64,000 nt of DNA from Nakazawaea peltata (taxonomy: Eukaryota; Ascomycota; Pichiomycetes; Alaninales; Pachysolenaceae). A model generated the notes under the pieces. It was given only the letters and a program-made list of their open reading frames with translations, was not told the origin of the DNA and ran no database searches. Of the stretch, positions 31,101 to 38,692 are shown one piece after another. The first letter of the stretch is position 1, and the number at the start of each line of letters is the position of its first letter. The position numbers were made by a program, and so were the translations under genes. Location: the NCBI GenBank assembly GCA_001599355.1, contig BCGQ01000003.1:1242468-1306467 (forward strand). The letters are read 5' to 3'.

Positions 31101-31205
31101 CTTCATCGTGAGAAGTTCCCAAACGTTACGCATCAGATGATTATTATATCTTTACAGAAGATGGTCCACGAGATCGAGACCCAATACGGTCGTATTTTGA
31201 GATGA
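22113..31205 (+). CDS. CSF1: Bridge-like lipid transfer protein (Csf1/BLTP1/Tweek family)
   Basis: Very large single-exon gene, 3,030 aa against 2,958 in yeast Csf1. One N-terminal transmembrane anchor (about residues 23-45, DWILLLFASLSIIFYFNRYIG) is followed by the family's chorein-like start: KVRIKLRLVKISFLGGRLFF, then ITVLQGTITWRYWLG. The rest is the repeating beta-groove (RBG) architecture that forms a hydrophobic channel for phospholipids, with helical and charged insertions and no enzyme motif. Family members bridge the ER to other membranes and supply lipids, for example phosphatidylethanolamine for GPI-anchor synthesis in yeast. That links it loosely to GPI17 and GAA1 in this window. 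It has many in-frame CTG codons, so its standard-code translation carries many errors. Confidence 0.95.
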   Translation: MGLSSVSGWAEVESSENLDWVFLVDWILLLFASLSIIFYFNRYIGLILSFLCRFYIWKVYKVRIKLRLVKISFLGGRLFFKNLAIITENETITVLQGTITWRYWLGRTKKSSLETANGLGPELADQLSVESANDNLPSRFYLQLYGLEWFMYNRGYAYDNLMDIIGGKEGKQASEGVLKSEKDAKDPDSTTSSALTLDPTEKINPTPSSPSDYHKEPVDVPFLSFLNMLPMTVDVKKGAVTIGNRTTSSILVLSFQQAEGLIDLSRAENKADLYKSSMKVNFMKPRVALKLNLSYSPNSPIQGARLAPIPEEYRPLRRRDIKLEQRRRFAKLWTLSRRFLSTLSLSRNRDRLDLDSAQDDIWQGLRRYIDYDLFHLPDEPETKVVINHDEYLKYSQILELESLLLYYYYDVPGLVGILDESTSQNKPYISVNGPGTDPVYGLYVSVSHGLIHYGPWANRERVGIHRMLFPNLCRDLQPHLPLQPGDTRKYTGFKLEVNISDELTVRLPFREFSKNTKVTTSHTSEGTSGPEGAPRPAFGWLELKLLQDSSFISENSYIPHSAKGWDNKFVLDILGPELRTSTNHDILLRLARYSLNASTGFPLLWNGLTNWKFKNRLENSEIFLLREHITLLSDVMSDFAYGEPAPYELFRPFIYDIDFEFVKQYSLYLNMNDHNIINNPLDFNENLYVAFAGELLYAEVSVPLDRIVRKSTTVSYQLHTDFFDLVVEAPPWHTLNSFLSSKKLGRLRNFAIEGSYTYFSVIDIDSVDTIVIDCSCTDTVLQLYGFLLRYMLILRENYFGTHKTFKTLLEYSPEEAKRQLDAAAASLQVPAVKDDNETDFLFTFSLERGCCILPSHIYSPDSNVSLYFDTLDVDIRYCNYYMDLQCDISSIRLYGRTGCSLLTVVADALKEERISGAPEMVVDTVAVHGHRMFGLPPVEPTYFCRWSFDLSEIFIDSTPKFIDLLGKSMKCLALTGKDMENLLVSPSIIVRDVMILTFHCPGVDIRLKTEENLALRVILRPIDISFSDMANDRYSKRINFKIPHVELVFCDEELQSRFVTSLYITNFVIKRNFQSEFSLQQQHITENDAPFHRLPFLIRNGGRSRRYKRSYGSMMPSFSIPSVALPINAQSIDYIMEEFPLDDLWDTEDHYKWESPTTRDSETQVDVSEFKNSPDTQPRSYYEDADYSPSCSWDPEFEYDNFVVNVGPVEGVFDARSLGIVAGLISQLLGRDLESAMDSLHFDTLSQLRLVALDASVVFNLRLVIPKVDIEIIGMGAEGPSASLTLTGVSLILSASSRSVQTNRTDKKRFTRTKESAMLCIVKEVAFRVDVPSTSKPSQRLLQVSVSDIEAWNTSTIQHGQVTSVNTHSFDVSMEADLLQGLVQFFDHNISILTLHLNLIKSTLARSKGSVVQLLYAVTTAGAHFKIQHDPAVITKPAYILRSSNDHIRTNDSWKVLIRLRHVMKSLPKLWRDEKEDLFALDKCVVGDNDPGKTVLNIFSNWRSWEFNDITRCLLFRNVFKMGALENETSTLGTKAKKLLLANFELEKLLLVLNSSKSESDYITLDSFKASVNLDRTKDSIDFSILGVEDFRGDVIKVLFALEEIKDRISPLSLEVWEVFNRRKTDGPGTSEKCAGKTSTTSNGTISGSDTLSLAAEFTGSVRKTEHRLHIDHTGLFSTSENLSISLLGIVDGVQNVRFSLVTATERLSCDVFMDDHPMVIFFGRNGCTSVTSTGPLKEGLKHVKCGWEDVKFRCDQGTNSLVEMAQSIVNNELNVVESIVEKLKKKERTEKSEMIEKVPVQPAVSPELSIPFPIVLDFNVGRLSWDIEVVSPLKYTGVMLGLSSEVLGAGPHISLTSRFLSLDTRLLDHNSVLLKAEVNNFKVVSRLVMSRLSITANICSFSDRAIVILPSLVKSMDSIHESKDEVKKNVDRMVLLMRDTSASPTDSVKPAVSATSRPQLLFKFSSKNKYAGIVTRFEDAIFRVESLDSFVSLTNLEVEESSGSGNASVCQLHGEVNLTESKIVINTGSGATDNVIFGFGVNVNVMNPDDPAANSLQTLLVEFSHCRLFLSPRLLARIVSLRNSVTAVISKLKMSKPAGPSTSSGSSALSFEQGSILGFYSIHILLYNICLGWIFDEPGAKSNGIIAGCERIFVICEGKIGKLTLVDVYVSLAHGRTSGSFFSVGGEKDALNRAFLPHVQFTYAVVKSSNNRRSLHSTFSGEQLDVRFLADGMNTLEEILKSADKVKSLVKSETSVGTPNNSSSLFEGVSKVGFYSAECIVHFAGAKVVVYSQAGKQDDQSSLMLEAPAIQMALEYIHRLESMPLLAHQQKKHNFKIEVVTSSSKNVLYATCVPVMNSLYHSLRGLMKMNDKQTATAVAPSTEEHALDFTDSFLNDVSVDFGLKIEPQEITLSCEPTAKVEASASCDGLDFRVATCVGGIVNSVLRVGRLQASLQHVYSRETSGSIGILEIILNMSHSFSREKSLSSSLYISDVESFINVKQLQDLDLFKDIWIPREFYRESQATLETLETLDKRITMKSLSSSALPWIIQLLIMRVNCTVDMGTSLGILNLQVNRLWAISKRSVSWEQSVRLGLDDVSLSSTGRLGGQVSLRDLSLMTAIAWKTKEIVHDHPLVIIAIRIGAVQLKLLLDFHTFFVANVAEVNLNIFNKRGDDKASWHDSLFATLEIGEFKLFFTLLALSNFWDIFNTALRIHNDIQTSYREVLKDSSTKSSDQMLRNKTISELVMADIVNGLATTLDVRVRSVLLHVYPSSLMDSEVLVLSLSELRAEFYQNTAKRLEDRLKFRLNDFKVSLSTFSGYDKRGSSTSTPGQEDSHHDENEDKISAMSIDEFFTAASSLLVKKGTIFVFPAMLIDMDIWQDTDSNIVEYKFKSSFGGKVDIRWNLGSVNFIRDMWTSHAHALSSRLESYRRIKVKSGMAKLQEDKSLFEVVNIEDKLKDVESLSQYEYVALAPLVAEMPQLKELGELTPPLEWFGLHREKFPNVTHQMIIISLQKMVHEIETQYGRILR

Positions 31206-31263
31206 GCTTAGATCCTATGAATATTATAAGTAGCATTAATAGATTTGCATATATTTAATGAGT

Positions 31264-31312
31264 GTAGATGAACTTTAATTGTATGTAGATGAACTTTAAT
31301 TGTATGTAGATG
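31264..31312. repeat. 21-nt tandem repeat, about 2.4 copies
   Basis: Exact tandem copies of a 21-base unit in the CSF1 3' flank; the third copy is truncated. Confidence 0.75.
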
Positions 31313-31424
31313 GCCACCTTGCGATGGCTGTTTAATTAACATTTCTAATTGAAGTTGCCGAGAGTTTTTTAAGTCCCTGCAGGAGGCTTGGCAGTGATAA
31401 AAGTTACGCCCCCTTTTCGAAGCG

Positions 31425-31456
31425 CACTAACATTTTGTATGGCACAAATGTTAGTG
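31425..31456. repeat. 11-bp perfect inverted repeat
   Basis: Arms CACTAACATTT and AAATGTTAGTG with a 10-base loop, between the ends of two convergent genes. Confidence 0.8.
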
Positions 31457-31552
31457 ATAAAATTTACTCCCCTTTTAATTAGAAAATAAAGTTCACTAAG
31501 CCCCTACGCTGTTCTACATCAGTTTTCAATCAAAATTAACAATAGTCATCAT

Positions 31553-33142
31553 TTATAAAGAGTAAACAAAGTTAGGGTTTTCGAAGTCAGTTAAATCGGC
31601 AAACTCCATGTTTTCAACCTTATGCAGATCTGGGTTCTCAAGTCTTTGCTTAGCTCTGCGAACATTTCTTCTCCATGTAACCCAATAAAGTAACAGAATG
31701 AATACAGTAGAGAACGAGTAGCAAATGACCATAGAAAGCTTGGCTCCGGTGTAATGAGGAGCTTGGTTGGCTCTGAAAGTTTGAGGACCGACCAAGTTAC
31801 CAGCACAGTATCCAATCAAGTAGATAGCATTAACAGTAACCTTCTTAGTGTGACCGGCGACATTAGACGAAGCAATGGAAATGGCACAAATCATACCAAC
31901 AACCAGAAGATCTAACAAATACAAACCTGCTAATCTGGTTTCCTTTTGTGGAGCGTAGGTGAACATACAAGAGAAGACTATAGTCATCAGCAGGATGAAG
32001 GTGGTGATCAGTAATCTATGCTTGAAGAATTTGACGGCATAAGCACAGAAGATACACCCAACAACTTCAACACCACCCTTTGGCATACCCATAAGCAAAG
32101 ATTGAGCAGAGTCGTAACCGAAATCTTCCTTCAACAAGATGGAACTGAAAGAACCCAACAGACCATTGGTGATGTTTTGAGCAACACCGAACAGGAAAAG
32201 CAACCAGGTGTTGACGTCGATCAAGGCCTCCTTGATTTGGTGCTTCTTGATGGTCTTGTTACCGAAACCTTGTTGGTTAGATCTGATTCTCTCGACAAGG
32301 ATCAACTTCTCCTCTTCGGTCAACCACCAAGCTCCAGCTGGGGTGTCTGGAATGTGCAAGTAGAACAGGATACCAACGAGGATAGATAATAAACCAAGAA
32401 CGATGTAAAGAATCTTCCATGGAGCAAATGAGAATGAGTCCATGTTTTTTAACAAACCGTAGGCAATACCACTGACCCAAATGGTACCGAAACCATTGAA
32501 CAGCAACCAGAAGGAGGTTCTAAGGAACTGCTCGCTCTGCTTGTAGTATTGCAGCATCAAGATAGCGTTACATGGGGTGATAACAGACTCCAAACCACCC
32601 AAGACGGTTCTCAAAAAGATGAAACCACCGTAATTTGGAGCAGCCAACAAACAACAAACCAGACCCCAGATAACAATAAACAAAGCAGTAATCTTAGCCA
32701 TTGGTAAATGTTGGATCATATAAGAAGTTGGGAAAACAAAGGCCAAATAACCAAGGTAGAAAGAAGAACCAGTCCAGCTGTACATGTTACCTTCCATATG
32801 AAGGTCAGTTTGCAAACCCATGACAGAACCATAAGAGTTAGAGTTCTTGTCAGCAAATTGAACAGAATACAAGAACATGATCAACGGTAAAAGGTACATA
32901 TCGATTTTCCAACGTAATCTGTTTTGGGCGGCCTCATCAGCATTGATCAGCTCTGATCTCAAAGCCAATTCCATGGCTTCGTCGACATCACCGGTGATTT
33001 GAACCTCTTTACCACCAGGGGAAATAATCGAAGTGATAACTTCGGTAGTTCCGATCTGGTCCTTGGTGATGGAAATCACATTAGTAAGCTCTTCTTTAGC
33101 AAATGCCTTCTCAGTAGAAGAATTGTCAGATGTTCCAGTCAT
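31553..33142 (-). CDS. MFS permease, anion:cation symporter (DAL5-type) family, copy 1
   Basis: Twelve-helix major facilitator of the fungal ACS family, which includes Dal5, Tna1, Seo1 and Thi73 and takes up carboxylate-like nutrients at the plasma membrane. It is 529 aa: a ~75-residue soluble N-terminus, then LRWKIDMYLLPLIMFLYSVQFADKNS (first helix), GLQTDLHMEGNMYSWTGSSFYLG, FIFLRTVLGGLESVITPCN, and the family-specific tail DLTDFENPNFVYSL. The substrate cannot be named from sequence. Its promoter has several GATAAG sites, consistent with nitrogen-catabolite control. A second family member lies at 35960-37567, with XDJ1 between them. Confidence 0.85.
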   Translation of the reverse strand: MTGTSDNSSTEKAFAKEELTNVISITKDQIGTTEVITSIISPGGKEVQITGDVDEAMELALRSELINADEAAQNRLRWKIDMYLLPLIMFLYSVQFADKNSNSYGSVMGLQTDLHMEGNMYSWTGSSFYLGYLAFVFPTSYMIQHLPMAKITALFIVIWGLVCCLLAAPNYGGFIFLRTVLGGLESVITPCNAILMLQYYKQSEQFLRTSFWLLFNGFGTIWVSGIAYGLLKNMDSFSFAPWKILYIVLGLLSILVGILFYLHIPDTPAGAWWLTEEEKLILVERIRSNQQGFGNKTIKKHQIKEALIDVNTWLLFLFGVAQNITNGLLGSFSSILLKEDFGYDSAQSLLMGMPKGGVEVVGCIFCAYAVKFFKHRLLITTFILLMTIVFSCMFTYAPQKETRLAGLYLLDLLVVGMICAISIASSNVAGHTKKVTVNAIYLIGYCAGNLVGPQTFRANQAPHYTGAKLSMVICYSFSTVFILLLYWVTWRRNVRRAKQRLENPDLHKVENMEFADLTDFENPNFVYSL

Positions 33143-34543
33143 CTTAAAATAGTATTAATATTTGCTAGGGTTCATCATATAACCTGTCGCAAGAAATGGA
33201 AAATCCCTAGATACTTATATGTTTCTACAGCTTCCTACTGTCGGATAAATAGACACAATACAAATAAAGAGGGCTTGTTTCTTATCAGCAGATCCAGAGA
33301 TAACGATATCTCGAGAGAATATGCCCCTACAAAATAAGCAAAGAGATGCCTCCGAAACATTTCTTTTTCTCTCGCTTGCATTGCGATTATAAAGGCAAAT
33401 TGACCCGATGGCGAGTATTTTCAGTAGCTTATCGTGGGATCAAAGAGGGATACAAGAGATGGCCGAAGGACAGCCAAGAATGCTGCTTCTTGGCTTCGTT
33501 ATCTAGGATAAGGTTGTTTCAGACCCGAAACCGAACTTTATTTAGTATAGGCTTGGTTAGATCTATGAAGAATAATTAAGGTTTGCATACTTAAGGTCAT
33601 CGGAAGAGCCAAACCACCTCTCCCGAATCTTTGACCAGGGAAAAGGCAAGCTTTTTGGTGAGGGAAAAAACGTCTTTTTTTTAGTCAAAGTGGAGAAGGG
33701 GCAAATGTAGGGAACAGAAGCATTACAGGAGTGATGTCAGGATGCAGCAGTGGGTACTTTTGAGATTGTAGACATACTGGGACTATATTTGAGGTCAAAG
33801 AAATGGGTTCCGATCGTTTCAAGCTCGATGCACGTTCTTCTATAGCTTGCTCCAACACCAATTTTATCCTCTTTAGCCCTTAGAGTCTGCCCCCTTCCCC
33901 CCCTACTCGCGCGCACCCAATAGCTTATTTTTTTACCCTCAGGGGCAAAAGTTTCGGAAAGTGAGTTAAGTAGAGCCGATCGATAAGAAAATAAATACTT
34001 TAAAATATTCGCCCCCTACAGCAGTTTCGGATATCGATGACTGATAATCGACCGAGCTGTCATAGGTTACCATATCGGGATGGCTTGCTTATCTTAACTC
34101 AGGACAGCTCATATTTTTTTACCTATCGCTATCTACAAGACAAGATAAACCCTTTATTGTTGTAAGTTGAAGAGCTAGTGAGCTGATCTTGCTCTTCTCT
34201 CATCTTAGTAATGACTACGGTAATCTGCAATCTCCGCCTAACTTGTCATCACGGTTAGCCAGCCACATGCTATGTCGTATCTTGTCACATGCTAGTTCTT
34301 TAGTGGCCAGCTGTAGCCGCAGGAGATTCCTAACAGCTCCACCAACCGTTTTATCTATTCAAATCTTCTCCTACAATCTTCTCCTACAATCTTCTCCTAC
34401 AATCTTCTCCACAACCCTCTCCCACTACCACTCGGAGAAAAAAAATCAAAAATTTCTCCATTTGGAGAAGAAAAAACCTCAAGAAAAAAGCGCCACGAAG
34501 CGATGTGCCTTCTCGTGAAGGGGGTGTTGTGAACAAGTTGACC
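33143..34543. promoter_or_regulatory. Long divergent promoter, permease 1 / XDJ1
   Basis: 1.4 kb without a convincing gene. GATAAG or CTTATC occurs at 33281, 33428, 33507, 33982 and 34088, typical of GATA-factor (Gln3/Gat1) targets. A C-rich run lies at 33890-33905 and a 13-nt tandem repeat at about 34367-34417. Short open frames here have no family resemblance. Confidence 0.55.
34367..34417. repeat. 13-nt tandem repeat (AATCTTCTCCTAC)
   Basis: Four head-to-tail copies of AATCTTCTCCTAC, the last diverging, about 130 bp before the XDJ1 start; probably within its 5' UTR or core promoter. Confidence 0.8.
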
Positions 34544-35902
34544 ATGAGTGGTAATGAAACGGATCTTTACGGTATTTTGGGCTTAGATTCCTCGGCGTCT
34601 GCCCTGGAGATCAAGAAACTGTACAGAAAGTTGGCGCTTTTGCACCATCCGGACAAAGTCACCGAGGAGATGAGAGAAGAAAGTGAGATCAAGTTTAAAG
34701 AGATCAGTCATCTGTATGAGATTCTTATTGACGAGGACAAAAGGGCCAACTATGATCAGTATGGTACTCCAGATGGTCCTGGATATGGACCTGGAGGATT
34801 TGGAGGTGGGTATGAAGGTGGCGACTATGAGTTTGGTCCTGAAGATTTCTTCAACTTTTTCAATGGCGGCGCTCCACCTGGCGGTAATGGATATAAAAAG
34901 CTGCCTCAAAGGACTTCAGATGGACATATTGAGGTAGAGGTCACATTGGAAGACTTGTTCAAGGGGAAAGTGATCAAGACCACCTCGACTAGGAATATCG
35001 TTTGCAAGAGTTGTAATGGAAGTGGAGCGAGATCCAAGCTGAAACCAGAGACCTGTGTTTCGTGTAACGGAGAAGGTCGTAAACGGAAATTACAACGTGT
35101 AGGTCCGGGATTGGTCACTCAATCATACGTTGAGTGTACTTCTTGTCATGGAACCGGTAAGATTATTAAGAAGAAAGATCGTTGTAAGAAATGTGAAGGG
35201 AATAGAGTTAGAGACGAGACCAAAATTTTGGAGTTTGTGATTCCAAAGGGATCTCCAGATGTTGGTAGAGTCGTATTAGAAGGTCAAAGTGATGAAGAGC
35301 CAGGAAAAATTACCGGAGATATCATCTTGACTTATAAACTGAAACCCCATCCTCAGTTTGAGAGGAAGAAGAATGATCTTTATGTGAAGATGAAGATCCA
35401 ATTGCACGAACTGTTGACAGGGTTCCGTCGTGAGAACATTATCACCACTTTAGACAATCGTAATTTAACCCTTGAAATACCAGCAGGTAAAGTTTTAAGA
35501 CCAGGAGATTACATTAAAATCGCAGGTGAAGGAATGCCTGATCCTCTGCCTCTGCCTAAGAGTAGTTGGTTCAGTTCTGGACCTTCAGACCCTCAAAGAG
35601 GTGATTTATACGTTGAAGTGGAGATAGAATTCCCTAATGACAACTGGTTCCTTGAAAGAAATGAATTGAACCAAGTGAAGTCGATTTTATCCAATGCCAG
35701 TTACCCTTCAAAGGCTCAGAAACCTCTAGCTGCCGAAAGCGAAGCCAATTGCTTTGAGATCGAGGAATTCTCGGTGGTTTCAACCGCCAATTTACCAGAA
35801 TACCCTGCAGAACAACCTCCTTTGCAAGAAGATGACTATAACGACGAAGAAGAGGCTCATTATGGACATCAACAAGCCCCACCTGAATGTCAACAGCAAT
35901 AA
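34544..35902 (+). CDS. XDJ1: Type I Hsp40 co-chaperone Xdj1
   Basis: DnaJ-type Hsp70 co-chaperone, best matched to Xdj1, which acts at the mitochondrial outer membrane in protein import. The chosen Met gives MSGNETDLYGILGLD, like yeast MSGSDRGDRLYDVLG; 13 further in-frame residues upstream look non-native. The product is 452 aa. The J domain has HPD at 35-37, and a Gly-rich region with FFNFFNGG follows. The zinc-finger region has four CxxC units: CKSCNGSG, CVSCNGEG, CTSCHGTG and CKKCEGNR. Then come the substrate-binding domains and an acidic His/Gln-rich tail without a CaaX box. CTG codons 21, 26 and 290 sit at Ala positions (IKK-x-YRKLAL, HE-x-LTGF). Confidence 0.92.
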   Translation: MSGNETDLYGILGLDSSASALEIKKLYRKLALLHHPDKVTEEMREESEIKFKEISHLYEILIDEDKRANYDQYGTPDGPGYGPGGFGGGYEGGDYEFGPEDFFNFFNGGAPPGGNGYKKLPQRTSDGHIEVEVTLEDLFKGKVIKTTSTRNIVCKSCNGSGARSKLKPETCVSCNGEGRKRKLQRVGPGLVTQSYVECTSCHGTGKIIKKKDRCKKCEGNRVRDETKILEFVIPKGSPDVGRVVLEGQSDEEPGKITGDIILTYKLKPHPQFERKKNDLYVKMKIQLHELLTGFRRENIITTLDNRNLTLEIPAGKVLRPGDYIKIAGEGMPDPLPLPKSSWFSSGPSDPQRGDLYVEVEIEFPNDNWFLERNELNQVKSILSNASYPSKAQKPLAAESEANCFEIEEFSVVSTANLPEYPAEQPPLQEDDYNDEEEAHYGHQQAPPECQQQ

Positions 35903-35959
35903 TTTACTTGTATATATACCAATGCATGATCTACGAATGATAGGTAATCCAAAACTAAT

Positions 35960-37567
35960 TTATAACTGGTATCTAAAGTTTCTATTTTCAAAGTCGGTGA
36001 GATCCTTGAAACCATCGATGATCAGCTGTTGCTCCATCTCTTCAGTATAGACACCTCCACAGTCCTTGTTTCTGAGTCTGTTCCTTCTCATCAGGGATAA
36101 TCTGTAGAGAATGGCCAAGACGAACATTCCTACGTAACTGGTGATCAAACCAGTGATACCAGTATGATATCTAGGAGATTCATTGGCATAGAAGATATTA
36201 GCACCAATAATATTACCGGCTGCGTAGAACATGAACCAAGAACCAATGGCTACAGTTCTTTTGGAGTGTCCAGCCACATTGGAGTTCAACATGATCCAAC
36301 ATAAGATAACAGGAGCTCCAATAATGTACTGTAACCATGTGCAACCTACAAGGGACCATTTATGCTCTAATGGGATAGTCAGGATACCTATCAAACCACA
36401 TAATCCTGGAAGACAGGAGATGGCTAACAAAATACAACGCATGTTCTTGACAAAGAGAGCGATGACACCACAACTGAAGACGAAAACTAACTCAATTGCA
36501 CCAGTTGGTAATTGTAAAGCAGTGGCATCAAGTCCTGAGAATCCAAATCCGATAATAAGAGCCGACTGGAAATTAGAACTTCCACCGTTAATTACACCAC
36601 AACCTAATCCGACCAAGATCAACATCCAAACTTGGATATCTTTCCAAGCTTCCAAACCTTGTCTAGGTTTGAAGTGAGAGTCTTTAACACCCATGGAATT
36701 CTTCAGCACATGTTCAACTACAACCAGCTTCTCTTCCTCTGTCAAGAATCTGGCATTGGTTGGAGAATCAGGACAGAAGTACAAGAATATAATAGACCAT
36801 ACGAAGTTCATGAGTCCAATGACCAAGAAGATCAATTTCCATGGCTTGATAGCGGCACTAGTGGCATGACCCAACCCAAAAGCCAAAAGCAGACCAACCA
36901 TAGTGGAAACTCCATTGGCACTCAAGAAGAAACACATTCTGAAAGGTTGCTGTTGTCTTGTGTAGAACATTGAGTTGATCATCATACAAGAGGGGGAAAT
37001 AGACAGCTCAAAAACACCAAGAATGAAACGGAGCACCAAGATACCTCCATAGTTCTTGGCTCCAATGTGACCAACTAAGATAATGGCCCAAATGAACAAC
37101 ATACAACCGGTGAATTTCAGCACCGGTACCTTTTGGATGATATAATTAGCTGGAAGAGCCCAGAACATATATCCAAAGTTGAAGATAGCGGCAGTCCAAC
37201 TGTATCTTTTACCTACATCGAGACCCAAGTCGGTCTTGAATGAGTAAGCTGCAGCATAGTTCAATGACAACTTGTCCAAAAACTGTAACATATATGTGAT
37301 GAACAAGATGGGCATGATATGCCAATCGATCTTCCTCAAGATTTGTTTGTAACGTTGTTCATTGTACTGGTCTTTGTCCATCATCTGGGCCTTTTCATAA
37401 AGGTCCAACCCCACAATGTGGGAGGTGTCTTGAATTTGTTCATGAATCAGGTTGATCACAGGAGAGCTGACAGCTTTCAATTCAGGGGAGATAGACATTT
37501 TTTCATCGACTGATTTGGGGGTGTCATTAGCTTCATCGACTGATTTGATTTGTGATTTTTCAGACAT
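35960..37567 (-). CDS. MFS permease, DAL5-type family, copy 2
   Basis: A second ACS-family major facilitator, 535 aa. It has ~85 soluble N-terminal residues, then LRKIDWHIMPILFITYMLQFLDKLSLNYA, a hallmark of the first helix (fungal DKxxLxYA). GLDVGKRYSWTAAIFNFGYMFW, VLRFILGVFELSISPSCMMI and the tail DLTDFENRNFRYQL follow, the last shared with copy 1. A plasma-membrane symporter for a small organic anion is likely; the substrate is unknown. The two copies are clearly diverged and separated by XDJ1, so this is not a recent tandem duplicate. The stop is only 57 bp from the convergent XDJ1 stop. The upstream gap has GATAAG at 37750 and 38234. Confidence 0.86.
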   Translation of the reverse strand: MSEKSQIKSVDEANDTPKSVDEKMSISPELKAVSSPVINLIHEQIQDTSHIVGLDLYEKAQMMDKDQYNEQRYKQILRKIDWHIMPILFITYMLQFLDKLSLNYAAAYSFKTDLGLDVGKRYSWTAAIFNFGYMFWALPANYIIQKVPVLKFTGCMLFIWAIILVGHIGAKNYGGILVLRFILGVFELSISPSCMMINSMFYTRQQQPFRMCFFLSANGVSTMVGLLLAFGLGHATSAAIKPWKLIFLVIGLMNFVWSIIFLYFCPDSPTNARFLTEEEKLVVVEHVLKNSMGVKDSHFKPRQGLEAWKDIQVWMLILVGLGCGVINGGSSNFQSALIIGFGFSGLDATALQLPTGAIELVFVFSCGVIALFVKNMRCILLAISCLPGLCGLIGILTIPLEHKWSLVGCTWLQYIIGAPVILCWIMLNSNVAGHSKRTVAIGSWFMFYAAGNIIGANIFYANESPRYHTGITGLITSYVGMFVLAILYRLSLMRRNRLRNKDCGGVYTEEMEQQLIIDGFKDLTDFENRNFRYQL

Positions 37568-38692
37568 CTTGAGCTGTAGAGCTTACAATATGAGCTGATG
37601 GTAAACGTAGGTGCTTGCGATCCCACCTCCTTATATACTTCATTATATACTTGCTCTTGTCATAACCTTCATGTAGCCTGCAGTTTTTCCTGTTATCAGT
37701 CTGCGCATAAACTTCTATGCTTGGCTCCGATACTAACTATCTTCCGCCCGATAAGGAAGCTGCCTTCTAATTAAAGCAAGATGCGCGCATTGACTTGCAT
37801 GTTGATAGAAGGGGCTTAGGCTTAGGATTAAGGGGGTGTTTGAGCAGTGCGCAATAAGGTTTATAGGGCTTAGGGGTGAATAGCCGAGGGAGGGTGGGGG
37901 GTGGAGGAGAAAGTGAAAATGATCAGAGGAGGTGGATAGAAGAATATAAGAGGCATGATTGAGAAAATGATCTGATGTGATCTACTGCAGGGCCCTAAGG
38001 TATGAGAAGAATCGAAGAATTCATTCTTAGTACCGGGAGCCGAACCCCGATCGTCTCCTCCGATCCTCCCTCATCCCCTTTTTTGGCACATTTCCTTCCA
38101 TTTTCATTGTATTTTTTCCTTAACTTTATGCATACCAAGAAAATTGTTGAGGTATTAACTGCAATTTTGGTGAGTGAGTGGGTACTTTGTACATAATTTT
38201 GTATATGATTTTCTTAAGATGTTACATCGACTTGATAAGCAGATGCCGAGATTAAAGATAGGAGAAAGTAGGTGTGTTATCCGCGATGATAAAGTTAAGC
38301 GAGCGGATTTACCCTAGATAGTCTGCTCAAATATAGGGGTAGGACGATCGATGTTTATCGAGGCTGTGACAACAAGGTTTTGATAATATTTTGATAATAA
38401 TAATAGAACAATATCCGTGTCTGCATTGGTCTATTTTTCTACCCTTCCTTCTCCCTTTCCTGCTCCCCGCCCTACTCTGCGCCCTACCCTTCGCTCTAAC
38501 TAAATACCTACAATATTCAACTATAGCAATTTATCAAATTAAACACGCAAACTCCACTCACTCCCCTTACATCATAACACCAAATAAAGTAGTGCACTTC
38601 CACTCAATACCCATCGTAGATCTTAAATCTTCGTGTCTTCAATTGATTTCATTCAATTGCCACGACCAATTGAACCAGTAGAAGATTGAATT
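37568..38692. other. Divergent promoter, permease 2 / GAA1
   Basis: 1.1 kb without a supported gene. GATAAG is at 37750-37755 and 38234-38239. A tRNA T-arm-like hairpin (ACCGGGAGCCGAACCCCG, 38033-38050) has no matching acceptor stem or A box. AGCAATTTATCAAATT at 38525-38540 lies 168 bp before GAA1. Confidence 0.6.

Larger units (their letters stand above)
31206..31552. terminator. Convergent 3' gap with inverted and direct repeats
   Basis: This 347-bp gap between the convergent CSF1 and permease ends has about 2.4 copies of a 21-nt unit (TGTAGATGAACTTTAATTGTA, 31264-31312). It also has AGTGATAAAAGTTACGCCCC (31393) repeated as AGTGATAAAATTTACTCCCC (31453). An 11-bp perfect inverted repeat, CACTAACATTT/AAATGTTAGTG (31425-31435 and 31446-31456), joins the two copies. 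A bidirectional 3'-end function is inferred. Confidence 0.5.

Noticed and set aside
34367-34417. CRISPR-like array from regular repeats
   Set aside because: The repeats are directly adjacent with no spacers, in a eukaryotic promoter.
33346-34518. 77-aa and 109-aa frames in the permease/XDJ1 gap
   Set aside because: No family resemblance; the second runs across the 13-nt tandem repeat.
34505-34543. In-frame 13-residue N-terminal extension of XDJ1
   Set aside because: The homologous start is MSGNETDLYGILG; the extension has no counterpart in Xdj1.
38030-38052. Hairpin resembling a tRNA T arm on the minus strand
   Set aside because: The invariant A58 position is G, no acceptor partner is found and no A box is present; kept only as a remark in the gap entry.
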